A stretch of 64,000 nt of DNA. It comes from Francisella halioticida. Its GTDB lineage: Bacteria > Pseudomonadota > Gammaproteobacteria > Francisellales > Francisellaceae. The notes beneath the pieces were generated by a model. It was not told the origin of the DNA and did not search any database. It was given only the letters and a program-made list of their open reading frames with translations. Positions 18,741 through 28,921 of the stretch are shown here, in pieces. The position numbers and the translations under genes were made by a program. The DNA lies in NCBI RefSeq assembly GCF_002211785.1, contig NZ_CP022132.1, positions 1,240,001 to 1,304,000 of the forward strand, given 5' to 3'. The first letter of the stretch is position 1; the number at the start of each line of letters is the position of its first letter.

Positions 18741-20249
18741 TTAATCTATAATAATATTTTTTTCATTAGCAGTAGCTTTACAAAATGCAACGTACCGCTT
18801 ATCTGTGACAAACCAGTAAAATATAACCCCCAAAATTCCATTTACAATATAGCTATTAAAAGGAGAAGTTATACATAAAAATATTATAAAAGGTGAAGCT
18901 AAATATAAGAGATCTTTAATACCTACCCTTCTAAATTCAATAGTTCCATATATTGTCATAAGAACTATTAAGGTAATGCTCATATTAATATTAGTTTGTG
19001 TCTCAACAGTATTCAAAAGCAACGCTAATATTACAAACACAATCAAACCATATAACCTAGTACGTGGCGCTAATGCACCCATACTAACTGGAGCTGCCAT
19101 ATATCCTATAATATGAAATCCTGTTACAATAAGCATTAATGCTGTCCAGTTATCTGAAAAAAGCAAAAATATTGAAGCTAATATAAAATTAGCTATTAAA
19201 GATCTACGCGAGATATTAACAACAGGAGTTATTTTTGCAAAAAATCTTGGCATTTGCCCCTCTGAAGACATCGCATATAACATTCTAGATGAAGCGCCTA
19301 AATAACTATAGCCTGTAGCTGATGGACTAATAACACTATCAATAATTAGTAATATTGATATATACCCTAAGCCAAGTATCGTTGCTAGTTGTAATAATGG
19401 TGACTCAAAATCTAAGCCAGCCCAACCACCTTTACTCACTAAATAGTCATGCGGTACCACCTGCATAAATGCATATTGCAAACTAAGGTATAACACCAAC
19501 ACTAAAGCTAAAGCTAATACAATCGCTAATGGTACATTTCTACCTGGATTTTCAACTTCACTTGCATAAGCAACAACCGTTTGAAAACCATTAAATGTAT
19601 AAATAAGACCACCTGCAACAATTGCTGTCAGAGCAGATGTAAAACCAAATTGACTATTACCCGGAATATCTGCTGCGAACATACTTACATGATTAGAACT
19701 ATGCATTAATGAATAAGTCACAAATATTAAAACAATAATTGCAGGAACAGCCATTTTGAAAATTGTAATAGCATTATTAACTCTCGATAAAAGCTTAACT
19801 CCATAAAAATTAATAATCAGATATATGACTAACACAAACAACGAAAAAACTGTACCAGCTATAGTTAAAATATTATTATGCATAAGCCAATCCATAGATT
19901 TGACACCTGCAAGATACTGAGTAGTTGCCAGAGCTTCTGAGGATATTACAACAACAATACCAAACCAATTTGCAAAAGCAAAAGGCATTGCAAAAATATT
20001 GTTATGTGATATTGCGCTTGCTCGAGTAGTAGCTCCTCTAACAGGATACATAGATACTACTTTACCTAAACAAAGAGAGATCATTAAAACCAGTAGTGCT
20101 GCAAGAATCCATGCTAAAAATGCCCAGTTGCCGGCATTTCTGGCAGTTAATTGGGCACTAAAAAGCCAGCCAGACCCTACCATTGAAGTAGCGCCAATTA
20201 ATATGGCACTAAACAATGACATCTTTTTTATAGATACATTATTACTCAT
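18741..20249 (-). CDS. APC superfamily amino acid permease
   Basis: A 502-residue inner-membrane permease, paralogous to the one at 7071-8642. Segment 1 contains GATSMVGSGWLFSAQ, and YPVRGATTRASAISHN follows segment 2. Later landmarks are TFNGFQTVVAYASEVENPG and SPSATGYSYLGASSRMLYAM. The substrate is not apparent. The start has TAAGGAAAAAAA upstream of ATG 20249. It lies downstream of putA on the same strand with a 156-base gap; proline or glutamate transport would suit that context, but this is only inference from position. Confidence 0.88.
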   Translation of the reverse strand: MSNNVSIKKMSLFSAILIGATSMVGSGWLFSAQLTARNAGNWAFLAWILAALLVLMISLCLGKVVSMYPVRGATTRASAISHNNIFAMPFAFANWFGIVVVISSEALATTQYLAGVKSMDWLMHNNILTIAGTVFSLFVLVIYLIINFYGVKLLSRVNNAITIFKMAVPAIIVLIFVTYSLMHSSNHVSMFAADIPGNSQFGFTSALTAIVAGGLIYTFNGFQTVVAYASEVENPGRNVPLAIVLALALVLVLYLSLQYAFMQVVPHDYLVSKGGWAGLDFESPLLQLATILGLGYISILLIIDSVISPSATGYSYLGASSRMLYAMSSEGQMPRFFAKITPVVNISRRSLIANFILASIFLLFSDNWTALMLIVTGFHIIGYMAAPVSMGALAPRTRLYGLIVFVILALLLNTVETQTNINMSITLIVLMTIYGTIEFRRVGIKDLLYLASPFIIFLCITSPFNSYIVNGILGVIFYWFVTDKRYVAFCKATANEKNIIID

Positions 20250-20318
20250 TTTTTTTCCTTATATTGAATTAAAAACTCTATAGAGAAGCAAAATTGCTAA
20301 CCTAATTAAACAAGTTTA

Positions 20319-20350
20319 TCTAATAAAATTAGAATTAATATTCTATTAGA
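20319..20350. promoter_or_regulatory. Nested hairpin downstream of putA
   Basis: TAGAAT-TAAT-ATTCTA lies inside an outer TCTAA...TTAGA pair between the putA stop and the start of the APC permease. It could be a transcript 3' end structure or an operator. There is no strong T-run on either strand. Confidence 0.3.
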
Positions 20351-20405
20351 TATTAAGGTTATAAGATTTAAATTATCATTAAGAAAATGAGTTTGCAATA
20401 GCTTT

Positions 20406-23400
20406 TTATTCTTCTAAACTCATTAAAGAAGCATTACCACCTGAAGCTGTAGTATCAATACTGACTGTTTTTTCTACAACAAATCTACGTAAGTATAAAG
20501 GAGATGCTGTTTCTATTGCTAAGCTCGTACGCTTACCCTCTTCTACAACACTTTCTGCAACAAAAGGTATTATAGCTCCTCGACGCAATGCTAAAGCCTG
20601 ATGAACTTGTTTAACTGCTGATACACTGCCGGAGAATGTTACTAAAGCTACTTTACTATTAAAAAATAAAGCTGATGATATTTCTTCTTTATCAGATAAT
20701 ACTAAATGTATAACCTTCGAGCTTATCCCTGCCTTAAGCATTAATTCAACAATCTTATAAGCTGTTAATTTACCAGTATATGCTGGTTTAGCAATTACTG
20801 TGTTACCAGATAATAATGCCGCAGTAGTTTGTCCAACAAATCTAATCAATTGATCACAGCTAGAACATATACTTACAGCCAAACCACGACCTTTTAAGCT
20901 TAACTCATCTATTTCACCAGTAGGCCCAGGTAAGATCTGAGGGTAAGAAAATTCTTTTTTAGCCTGTAAACAGTAGTATGCTACTTGCTGAATAGTTTTA
21001 TCTATCTGAATTTGCGCATCTTCCACAGAAACATTCGATTCTACAACAAGGCATGATGCAATAAGCTTACGTTCTTTTTCTAATAATCCTAAGAACTTTT
21101 CAATAATCTCAGCTCTTTGTTCAGCATTAATAGAATTCCAAATATCCGCTTCTTTATTAGCTATATCTATTGCTCTATCAACAGCACTAACTGATACATA
21201 GAAAGTTTTACCTATAACTTTTTCATTTGCTGCTTTAAGATCTCCGGTATTACCTTTTTTAACTTTCTCACCATTGATAATACTTGCTATAGTATAATTA
21301 TTTTTTATAAGTTTGTTAACAGTCTTCTCATCATTAGCTATTTTTTCAGGATTATAAACCTCTTCAACAGCCCCAACACCAGACAACTTCTCATTTGCTA
21401 AACGATGCATATAGAAAGGTCCACCAGCTTTTGGTCCAGTTCCAGACTTACCTTGACCACCAAATGGTTGAACACCAACAACAGCACCTACAATATTTCT
21501 ATTTACATAAACATTTCCTGCTTTGATGTTGTTTTTAACATAGTTCATTACTTCATTAATTCTACTATGTACACCAGCTGTCAGGCCATATCCTGTAGCA
21601 TTAATATCTCTAATAAGAATATCTAGCTGATTAGCCTTAAATCTCAATATATGTAAAACTGGTCCAAACTGCTCTTTGCCCAAATCAGATAATTTATTTA
21701 TCTCAAAAGCTGTAGGCATTACAAACGTGCCTTTTTGTGTATTTTCATTTGGCTGAGATTGATATACTAACTTAAATTGATTTTTCTTCTGTTCAATATA
21801 AGCATTTAGATTATCAGCAGCCTCTTTATCAATGACAGGCCCAACATCAGTATCAATATACTTAGAATCTCCTATTTTAAGCTCTTTCATTGCTCCAACT
21901 ATCATTTTAATATAATTATCAGCAATATCTTCTTGAAGACATAAAATACGTAATGCTGAGCAACGTTGACCAGCACTATCAAATGCTGAGCGCATAACAT
22001 CAGCAGTAACTTGCTCAGGAAGTGATGATGAGTCAACAATCATCGCATTTTGACCACCCGTCTCAGCAATAAATGGAACAATCTCACTAGATTTATTTGC
22101 CAAAGTTTGATTTATGATTGCTGCAACCTCTGTTGAACCTGTAAAGATAACACCTTTACAAACTGGACTTTTAACTAATGCACTACCTACTGTAGCTCCA
22201 TCTCCAGGAGTAAACTGTAATACGTCTTTTGGAAGACCCGCTTTAAATAAAAGTTTAACCGCTTTGTATGCAATTATTGATGTCTGTTCAGCAGGTTTAG
22301 CTACAACTGTATTACCAGCAGCAAGAACGGCTGTAAGTTGTCCTAAGAATATAGCTAATGGGAAGTTCCATGGACTAATACATACCATAGCTCCTCTTCC
22401 GCTAAATTCAATTTGTTTTAAATTTTCAGATAGAGCTGGTAAATCTATAGGACCATCAAATTCTTTTCGTGCTTGATCAGCATAGTAGCGACAAAAATCA
22501 ACAGCTTCTCTAACCTCATCTATAGCATTTGATAGAGTTTTACCTGCTTCAATCATTGCTATAGCAATAAACTCATTAGTATCTTTTTCTAAAAGATCTG
22601 CAAAACGTTCTAGAATATCTGCTCTTTGCATAGCAGGAGTATTATTCCAACTTTCAAATGAACTTTGAGCATTTTTTAATGCTTTTTTCACCATCCTAGC
22701 ATCAGCATTAATTACACTACCAATAACTTCATTTGTATTTGGATTTATAACATCCTTAGCTGTCTCTTTATCAGACTTAACTTTAGAGACTATTGGTTTT
22801 GCTTTATATGTGTTTTTAGAAGTATATTTTTCTATATCATTATGCATTTTCTCCAGAATTGCAAAATCATTAGTATTATAACCTTGCGAATTTAATCTAG
22901 GAGCAACGATATCTTTTGGATAAGGAATATTTGGGTGCTGTCCACAGCCATGATCAATAGCTTTTTTAATAGGATCTTCTATTAATTCCTCTATTGGTAA
23001 ATTCTCATCAACAATTCTATTAACAAAAGAACTGTTTGCACCATTTTCTAGAAGTCTTCTAACCAAATATGCTAGTAGATGCTTATGTCCCCCAACAGGA
23101 GCATATATTCTACAAGGTATTTCTTCATAATCATCCTTACCAACTATATTATCGTATAAAGGGTCACCCATACCATGTAAACATTGAAACTCAAAATCTT
23201 TAATTTCACCAGCAAGCTCCATTACAACAGCCACCGTCTGAGCATTATGAGTTGCAAATTGTGGATAAATATATTTATGATTTTCAAACAATTGTTTTAC
23301 ACATGCTTGATATGATACGTCAGTATGATATTTACGTGTAAATACTGGATATCCTTCTAAACCTTGCTCTTGAGCATGTTTAATTTCAGCATCCCAATAA

Positions 23401-24470
23401 GCCCCTTTTACTAAACGCACCATAAATCTACGATTAGTTTTCTTTGCAAGATTTGCTAAGTAATCCAGAACATAAGGAGCTCGCTTTTGATATGCTTGAA
23501 CAACAATACCAACACCATCAAAACCTTCTAATGATAGTTCATGTGCTAATCTCTCAATTAGTTCTAGCGATATCTGAAGTCGCTCTGTTTCTTCAGCATC
23601 AATATTCATGCCAACATTGTATTTTTTTGCTAACTCTGTTAGCTCAAGTAATTTAGGATATATTTCAGCATGAACTCTTTGATGATTAATGACTTCATAA
23701 CGAGGATGTAACGCCGATAACTTAACTGATATACCTGGGTTTTTTTTGATCTCTTTATTAACAGCATATTTAGCTAGTTCTTTTATAGCATGTAGATACT
23801 GATTATAATAGTATTCAGCATCTTTCATCGTCATAGCTGCTTCACCAAGCATATCATAAGAGTAGCTATAACCTTTATCTACTTTAATTTGTGATACTTT
23901 TAGAGCCTCTTCAATTTTTTCACCAAGCACATACTGTTTACCGATGATCTTCATCGCTTGCTTCATCGTTTGACGAATCACTGGTTCGCTACTTTTTTTA
24001 ACAAAATTTTGGAAAATTTTTCTATAAGAGCCTCTGCTATCTTTTAAAATCTTACCAGTTAACATTAAGCTCCATGTTGCAGCATTAACAAATAAATGTT
24101 TTTCCATACCAACATGCTCTTTCCAAGCAGCACTCGTCAACTTGTCTTTAATAAGTAAATCTATAGTATATTTATCAGGTACTCTCAATAATGCCTCAGC
24201 TAAACACATAAGTACTATACCTTCTTCTGAAGATAAATCATACTCAATCATAAATGCATCTATACCAGATTTTTTAAGCCTATTCTTTCTAACTTGGGCA
24301 ACCAGATTATAAGTTTTCTCACGAACTTTAGCTTTTGAAACACTTGAAATCTGTGCTTTCTCAACAAGATTTGTCACTGCTTTTTTCTCATTTATGAGCC
24401 AGTATTGAGAAATATTCATTATTTCCTTAGAAATAGGATACTCACCAGTATGATTTAGTAGGTTATTCAT
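20406..24470 (-). CDS. putA: Bifunctional proline dehydrogenase / L-glutamate-gamma-semialdehyde dehydrogenase
   Basis: PutA oxidises proline to pyrroline-5-carboxylate (FAD) and then to glutamate (NAD+), feeding electrons to the membrane. The 1354-residue protein has an alpha-helical start, the PRODH barrel at about residues 190-490 (SVKLSALHPRYE, VRLVKGAYWDAEIK, ATHNAQTV, and the FAD/substrate stretch YLVRRLLENGANSSFVNRI) and an aldehyde dehydrogenase domain at about 560-1060 with AETGGQNAM and the catalytic cysteine in SAGQRCSALR. A second ALDH-like domain without the catalytic cysteine forms the C-terminus, as in long type-B PutA proteins. The N-terminus shows no ribbon-helix-helix domain, so it probably does not autoregulate. 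sdhE lies 16 bases upstream. Confidence 0.96.
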   Translation of the reverse strand: MNNLLNHTGEYPISKEIMNISQYWLINEKKAVTNLVEKAQISSVSKAKVREKTYNLVAQVRKNRLKKSGIDAFMIEYDLSSEEGIVLMCLAEALLRVPDKYTIDLLIKDKLTSAAWKEHVGMEKHLFVNAATWSLMLTGKILKDSRGSYRKIFQNFVKKSSEPVIRQTMKQAMKIIGKQYVLGEKIEEALKVSQIKVDKGYSYSYDMLGEAAMTMKDAEYYYNQYLHAIKELAKYAVNKEIKKNPGISVKLSALHPRYEVINHQRVHAEIYPKLLELTELAKKYNVGMNIDAEETERLQISLELIERLAHELSLEGFDGVGIVVQAYQKRAPYVLDYLANLAKKTNRRFMVRLVKGAYWDAEIKHAQEQGLEGYPVFTRKYHTDVSYQACVKQLFENHKYIYPQFATHNAQTVAVVMELAGEIKDFEFQCLHGMGDPLYDNIVGKDDYEEIPCRIYAPVGGHKHLLAYLVRRLLENGANSSFVNRIVDENLPIEELIEDPIKKAIDHGCGQHPNIPYPKDIVAPRLNSQGYNTNDFAILEKMHNDIEKYTSKNTYKAKPIVSKVKSDKETAKDVINPNTNEVIGSVINADARMVKKALKNAQSSFESWNNTPAMQRADILERFADLLEKDTNEFIAIAMIEAGKTLSNAIDEVREAVDFCRYYADQARKEFDGPIDLPALSENLKQIEFSGRGAMVCISPWNFPLAIFLGQLTAVLAAGNTVVAKPAEQTSIIAYKAVKLLFKAGLPKDVLQFTPGDGATVGSALVKSPVCKGVIFTGSTEVAAIINQTLANKSSEIVPFIAETGGQNAMIVDSSSLPEQVTADVMRSAFDSAGQRCSALRILCLQEDIADNYIKMIVGAMKELKIGDSKYIDTDVGPVIDKEAADNLNAYIEQKKNQFKLVYQSQPNENTQKGTFVMPTAFEINKLSDLGKEQFGPVLHILRFKANQLDILIRDINATGYGLTAGVHSRINEVMNYVKNNIKAGNVYVNRNIVGAVVGVQPFGGQGKSGTGPKAGGPFYMHRLANEKLSGVGAVEEVYNPEKIANDEKTVNKLIKNNYTIASIINGEKVKKGNTGDLKAANEKVIGKTFYVSVSAVDRAIDIANKEADIWNSINAEQRAEIIEKFLGLLEKERKLIASCLVVESNVSVEDAQIQIDKTIQQVAYYCLQAKKEFSYPQILPGPTGEIDELSLKGRGLAVSICSSCDQLIRFVGQTTAALLSGNTVIAKPAYTGKLTAYKIVELMLKAGISSKVIHLVLSDKEEISSALFFNSKVALVTFSGSVSAVKQVHQALALRRGAIIPFVAESVVEEGKRTSLAIETASPLYLRRFVVEKTVSIDTTASGGNASLMSLEE

Positions 24471-24486
24471 AAGACTTCCCTTTATT

Positions 24487-24774
24487 CTATTTTAAATTAC
24501 TTTCATTAAACCTTTTCTTTTCATTAACAATTTTTTCTATTAATTCTTGATATTTTTTTGGAGCTTCTAGTCCTTTAAATAACCAATCAAATATATCATT
24601 ATCTTCACTTGTTAAAAATTCAACAAAAAGTCTTTTATTTTCTAAACTCTCTTTCATATAATAATTGTTTAAATATGGAGCTAATATTATATCAAGCTCA
24701 AGCATGCCTCTTCTTGCTGAATACTTTATCTTTTCAGCAGAACTAAATATAAGATTATCGTTGTTTATTAACAT
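24487..24774 (-). CDS. sdhE: Succinate dehydrogenase flavinylation factor
   Basis: This 95-residue protein of the SdhE/YgfY (SDHAF2) family promotes covalent FAD attachment to SdhA. The RGxxE signature is visible as ARRGMLELDIIL near residue 21, followed by the family's helical core and the DxDIFDWLF pattern (EDNDIFDWLFKG). It lies 16 bases upstream of putA on the same strand, pairing a flavin-assembly factor with a flavoenzyme, though its known partner is succinate dehydrogenase. Confidence 0.9.
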   Translation of the reverse strand: MLINNDNLIFSSAEKIKYSARRGMLELDIILAPYLNNYYMKESLENKRLFVEFLTSEDNDIFDWLFKGLEAPKKYQELIEKIVNEKKRFNESNLK

Positions 24775-24983
24775 ATTTAATAGATTATAAATACAAGAAT
24801 TACACTAGTTTATACCATACAGATTACACAACCAATATAGTTCACCAAATTATTTAAAAAATCACTCTTTAAATTAACCAAACAATTATGTATTATTTGA
24901 TTAGTTTCACAAAAAAATTCAAGTTGACTGTTAATTTTCTCTATAAACAGTTTTATCAAAAAAATTATAAGGACTTAAATCTA

Positions 24984-25367
24984 ATGGCTATTAGTCAAAA
25001 TGCTATAAAAATACTTCAAGAAATTGATGAGCTAGATCTGTTTAGTAACATATCAGAAGAGTGGTCTACTCTATTAAACGAACAAAACGATGAAATAAAA
25101 ATCAAAAAGCTCTATTCAGCTTTAGTTAAAGAAAGCATACGTCGTGAAACAGCTGAAAGATTAGCTAAAGATGCAAAATCATATTGTGACCTAGTCCAAG
25201 AACAATCAAAGCAAAGAATATCTGATTTAAAAGAAAGTTTAGAAAATCAGATAACTTTTTTGACTCAACAGATAAAAGACCTAAAAGATGAATCATCTAG
25301 AAATCTAGATTATTATAGAAATGAGCTAAAAAAAGCTACAAGAAACTTAATAGATAGTAAAAGTTAA
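24984..25367 (+). CDS. Hypothetical coiled-coil protein
   Basis: A 127-residue protein with no recognised family. The start at ATG 24984 (MAISQNAIKIL) is preferred because AAGGAC lies a suitable distance upstream; a longer frame from 24888 begins with a hydrophobic stretch and no ribosome site. The second half (about residues 65-120) is rich in charged residues and heptad-like leucines (RISDLKESLENQITFL...), predicting a coiled coil. No signal or membrane segment is seen in the preferred form. It is a single gene, divergent from sdhE and convergent with aroB. Confidence 0.6.
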   Translation: MAISQNAIKILQEIDELDLFSNISEEWSTLLNEQNDEIKIKKLYSALVKESIRRETAERLAKDAKSYCDLVQEQSKQRISDLKESLENQITFLTQQIKDLKDESSRNLDYYRNELKKATRNLIDSKS

Positions 25368-25390
25368 ACTAAGATTATATAGTCTTAGTT
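25367..25390. terminator. Bidirectional hairpin terminator between convergent genes
   Basis: AACTAAGA-TTATATAG-TCTTAGTT forms a perfect 8-bp stem directly after the stop of the coiled-coil gene. Its partner gene aroB ends at 25446 on the opposite strand. No long T-run follows, so termination strength is uncertain. Confidence 0.5.
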
Positions 25391-25445
25391 ACAGGTTCAA
25401 CAAAGTTATATTATTTCACTAAAATTATAGTTTATATAGATCAAT

Positions 25446-26519
25446 TTAATTTTCTAAAAATCCTTGAAGATTATCTTGAGACTCCGCTAATAATTGTAAA
25501 TCACCAATATCATTAATTAACATAAATTTAAGCATTTTACTACTATTTTTCTTATCTAAAAGCATTGCTTCAAGATACTCTTTTTTATCTATATCTTTAG
25601 GGAAATCTATAGATATATTAAAACTAGTAATAAACTCTTTAAATTCTTTAGATTTTTGATAACCTAACATACCCAAAAAACTTGAAAAATCAATAGCTTG
25701 AGCCATACCAATGCCAACTGCCTCACCATGTTTTAACCCACGATATTTCTGGCATTTTTCAATAGCATGACCAAAAGTATGACCAAAATTAAGAATAGCT
25801 CTAGCACCTGTTAACTCTTTTTCATCCTCTGCAACAACCTGAGCTTTTATACGACAACTTCTCTTTATCATTTCTATTAGAGTTTCTTGATCTTTTTCTA
25901 ATATTTCTTGCCTATTAGATTTTAGCCAATTATAAAAATCCTTAGAGATAAAAGCATATTTTACTACCTCAGCCATACCTGCAATAAACTCCCTTGCAGG
26001 CAAAGTTTTATAAAACTCTACTGATGTATAAACAAGTTTGGGCTGATAAAAAGCTCCAATCATATTTTTTCCAAAAGTATGATTTATAGCTGTTTTACCC
26101 CCAACAGAAGAATCAACCTGAGAAAGTAAAGTAGTCGGTATTTGGATAAAATCAACTCCACGCTGATAAATTGCAGCTGCAAACCCCGTAATATCACCGA
26201 TTACTCCACCACCAAGAGCAATAAGTACTGTAGAAGAGCGAGTAAACCTATTTTCTAATAAAGAAGTTAATATCTTATCCAAACTTTGCTGCGATTTATA
26301 TTGTTCGCCATCTTCTAGAATACAAGTTCTCACATTTGTCTTTCTAGATACATGATCCAAAACATTTTTCAAATATAGCTTTTCTATAGTAGTATTTGTT
26401 ACAACAAGAACTTGCTTATCGGTTATATGTTTATTTATGTATGAAAAATCTAGTGAAGAATCAATCGCTATTTCATACTTTTCACTAGATGTTGGAATTA
26501 CTTGTAATTTATCTATCAC
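25446..26519 (-). CDS. aroB: 3-dehydroquinate synthase
   Basis: AroB makes 3-dehydroquinate from DAHP in the second step of the shikimate pathway, using NAD+ and a divalent metal. The 357 residues are standard. Visible motifs are the NAD-binding region [21 protein letters not shown] near residue 100, [20 protein letters not shown] near 125, and the metal ligands in [18 protein letters not shown] and [11 protein letters not shown]. It overlaps the aroK stop by four bases, the usual aroK-aroB coupling. Confidence 0.97.
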   Translation of the reverse strand: MIDKLQVIPTSSEKYEIAIDSSLDFSYINKHITDKQVLVVTNTTIEKLYLKNVLDHVSRKTNVRTCILEDGEQYKSQQSLDKILTSLLENRFTRSSTVLIALGGGVIGDITGFAAAIYQRGVDFIQIPTTLLSQVDSSVGGKTAINHTFGKNMIGAFYQPKLVYTSVEFYKTLPAREFIAGMAEVVKYAFISKDFYNWLKSNRQEILEKDQETLIEMIKRSCRIKAQVVAEDEKELTGARAILNFGHTFGHAIEKCQKYRGLKHGEAVGIGMAQAIDFSSFLGMLGYQKSKEFKEFITSFNISIDFPKDIDKKEYLEAMLLDKKNSSKMLKFMLINDIGDLQLLAESQDNLQGFLEN

Positions 26520-27046
26520 AGGATTGTTTCTTCTACTAAAAATGTAGATATCTTATTAACGATATTTTTGACCGTTGCACCATTTGTTTCAACAACAACA
26601 TCTGCAATACTTTTATACAGAGGCTCTCTCTCAGTCATTAACTCTTCTAAAACAGGCTTTTTATCATCAACTCTTAATAAAGGCCTTTTAGTATCTTTTG
26701 CTGTTCTTTCTAGTTGCTGCTCGATAGTCGCTTCTAAATAAACAACCTTACCTCGCGATGAGAGTAAAGATCTTGTATCTGAATCTAGTATAGCTCCACC
26801 ACCTGTTGCTAAAACTATATTTTGCTTTTCTGTTAAAATCTCAGCAATAACATCTCTTTCACGATTTCTAAAACCATCTTCGCCTTCTAAATCGAAGATC
26901 CAATTAATATCCACACCACACTTTTTTTCAATAGTTTCATCAGAATCAACAAATTCTAGTTTTAATTCTTTAGCTAACTGCTTACCTATAGTAGATTTTC
27001 CAGCACCAACGGGACCTATTAAGAAAATATTTTTTGTTCTTATCAT
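26516..27046 (-). CDS. aroK: Shikimate kinase
   Basis: It phosphorylates shikimate with ATP. The P-loop is [12 protein letters not shown] at residues 11-22. [18 protein letters not shown] matches the shikimate-binding and Mg-binding region, LATGGGAI the glycine loop, and TKRPLLR the lid arginines. At 176 residues it is complete. aroB follows with a 4-base overlap. In Francisella and many gammaproteobacteria it lies after pilQ; here the pilQ end is still upstream (27172) though pilQ itself is broken. Confidence 0.96.
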   Translation of the reverse strand: MIRTKNIFLIGPVGAGKSTIGKQLAKELKLEFVDSDETIEKKCGVDINWIFDLEGEDGFRNRERDVIAEILTEKQNIVLATGGGAILDSDTRSLLSSRGKVVYLEATIEQQLERTAKDTKRPLLRVDDKKPVLEELMTEREPLYKSIADVVVETNGATVKNIVNKISTFLVEETIL

Positions 27047-27171
27047 TTTTGACTCAAAATTATAAATTGATTATACACTGTGATAGTTAGTTACTAATCA
27101 CCCCTTTTATATAAAAATTATAGCTATATAAGATACCTAAATATCTATATTTTTGCAACTATTATATACTA

Positions 27172-27619
27172 TTATCTTTGTATTTTTGTTTCTATAATTT
27201 TTGGTGTTATAAATATTAAAAGTTCTGTATCTGTATCTGTTATTTTCGTATAACTAAACAGATACCCAAGATAAGGAATATCTCCTAAAATAGGAATTTT
27301 ATTACGGGTCTCACTTTGTTTTTTCTCATATATGCCACCTATAACTACTGTTTGACCATTTTTTGTCATTATTTTGGTAGTTATTTCTCTTTTGTTAATT
27401 GCAGGAGGATTACCAGCTCCTGTAGCTGTTGTTGGGTTGACACTATTTTTTGTTACTAGTAGATCCATAACTATATTGCCATCTGGAGCAATTTGAGGAG
27501 TTACTTGAAGTTCTAAAACAGCCTCTTGGAAAGCAATAGATGCTGCACCTGATGCTGTTGATTGATTATAAGGAATATCTTTCACCTTGCTTAATAAAGG
27601 CTGTCTCATTATTTTATAA
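27172..27619 (-). pseudogene. pilQ: Type IV pilus secretin PilQ, C-terminal remnant
   Basis: About 148 codons of the secretin barrel domain remain: IPYNQSTASGAASIAFQEAV, LQVTPQIAPDGNIVMDLLV, the highly conserved NGQTVVIGGIYE and NKIPILGDIPYLGYLF, and the final TELLIFITPKII. These residues are in perfect condition, so the truncation is recent. The frame runs directly into the left end of ISa copy 2 at about 27619. The N-terminal AMIN/STN domains and pilMNOP do not follow on the far side of the IS, where an ndh remnant is found. An ATG at 27609 inside the remnant is not a natural start. The secretin cannot be made from this locus. Confidence 0.93.
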
Positions 27620-28921
27620 TGTCCCCAGAAAAAGCTACTGATTTTAGAAAGATTTTTATTCCTAGATGTTAAAGTTAACTAGATAAATTAGGAAATAGAT
27701 AAATGAGTAAAAAAAGAGTAACGTATACAGCTGATTTTAAAGCTAAAGTAATTATAGAATTGCTAGAAGGCGATATGACAGTTAATGAGATAGCAAGTAA
27801 GTATGATTTACTTCCTAAAAACGTGCATAATTGGAAGCAGCAATTTTTATCTAATGCTTGCTTAGCATTTGATAAAAGCTCTGTTGTTAAGGAGTATAAG
27901 CAGGAAATAGATGAGCTTAGAAAAGATAAAGATGCAACAAGTAAAGAACTAGGCGAGGTAATAGTAGAGAGGGATTTTTTAATGGGAAAGCTAAAAAGCT
28001 TGGTATCATCAAATGATAGAGTAAACTCTGTAGATACTAAGCTAGAATTATCTTTAAATAATCAGCTTAAACTATTATCTGTATCTAAGAGTGTGTACTA
28101 TTATACACCAATATCAAAATTTAGTAGTAATGATGATATTAGACTATTAAATGCAATAGATTTGATACATACTAAACATCCATATTATGGTACGAGAAGG
28201 CTAGTAAAGTTGCTAAATAGATTAGGATTTCTAGTTGGAAGGAAGCTAATCAAAAGTGCTATGGAATTCATGGGTATTAAGGCATTGTATCCTAAAAAAA
28301 AGACAACTGTCATTAATAAGCAACACAAGAAATATCCATACTTACTTAATGTATTTAAAAATGAGACGAATCAGGTTGTTATAGATAAAGCTAATAAGGT
28401 ATGGAGTGCTGATATCACGTATATTAGACTAGAATGTAGGTATGCATATTTAGTAGCCATAATAGATTGGCATAGCAAGAAAACACTAGCTTGGAAGATT
28501 TCTAATACTATGGATACACATCTAACAACTAGTGTGTTAAAAGAAGCGTTATTTAAATATGGTAAACCTGATATCTTTAACTCTGATCAAGGAACTCAAT
28601 ATACAGCAAAAGAGCATATTAAAATATTATCTGATAATAAAATAAATATATCTATGGATGCTAAAGGAAGATCTATAGATAATATTGCAATTGAGAGATT
28701 TTGGAGAACACTGAAATATGAAAATGTTTATCCGGCATCATATATAACTATGAAAGAGGCTAAAGTAGGTATCAAAGAATATATTGATATTTACAACAAT
28801 GAAAGACTACATTCTAGTATTGGATATATGACTCCTGATGAAGTATATTCTGGTATTTTAGATGCTGCATAAAAGCAAGGAATAAAAATATTTTATAAAG
28901 TGGTATTGAATAACAGGGACA
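27620..28921 (+). mobile_element. ISa copy 2 (IS3 family), intact, 1302 bp
   Basis: The left end is TGTCCCCAGAAAAAGC (27620) and the right end is ...GGGACA (28921), with imperfect inverted repeats beginning TGTCCC; similarity to copy 1 extends a few bases further at both sides (TTATAA before, GTTTA after). It encodes a single uninterrupted transposase. The flanks show no target duplication (TTATAA versus GTTTAA). Confidence 0.92.
27703..28872 (+). CDS. IS3-family transposase (ISa)
   Basis: A 389-residue transposase in one frame: an OrfA-like start with helix-turn-helix (FKAKVIIELLEGDMTVNEIA, residues 10-29), a coiled segment at about 70-110, an HTH_21-like part (HPYYGTRRLVKLLNRLGFLV) and the rve integrase core. 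The DDE residues are in WSADITYI, FNSDQGTQYT and IERFWRTLKYE, followed by NERLHSSIGYMTPDEVY. Most IS3 relatives need a -1 frameshift to make this fusion; here it is continuous. Ribosome site AGGAAATAGATAA precedes the ATG. It is intact, in contrast to the copy at 13530-14692. Confidence 0.95.
   Translation: MSKKRVTYTADFKAKVIIELLEGDMTVNEIASKYDLLPKNVHNWKQQFLSNACLAFDKSSVVKEYKQEIDELRKDKDATSKELGEVIVERDFLMGKLKSLVSSNDRVNSVDTKLELSLNNQLKLLSVSKSVYYYTPISKFSSNDDIRLLNAIDLIHTKHPYYGTRRLVKLLNRLGFLVGRKLIKSAMEFMGIKALYPKKKTTVINKQHKKYPYLLNVFKNETNQVVIDKANKVWSADITYIRLECRYAYLVAIIDWHSKKTLAWKISNTMDTHLTTSVLKEALFKYGKPDIFNSDQGTQYTAKEHIKILSDNKINISMDAKGRSIDNIAIERFWRTLKYENVYPASYITMKEAKVGIKEYIDIYNNERLHSSIGYMTPDEVYSGILDAA

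Noticed and set aside
22114-22476. Plus-strand frame of 120 codons opposite putA
   Set aside because: It mirrors the GC-richer conserved ALDH region of putA and has no family resemblance or start signal.
27703-28872. ISa as a prophage or integron integrase
   Set aside because: The HTH plus rve core with TGTCCC-type ends is IS3-like; no tyrosine recombinase motif, attachment site or cassette is present.
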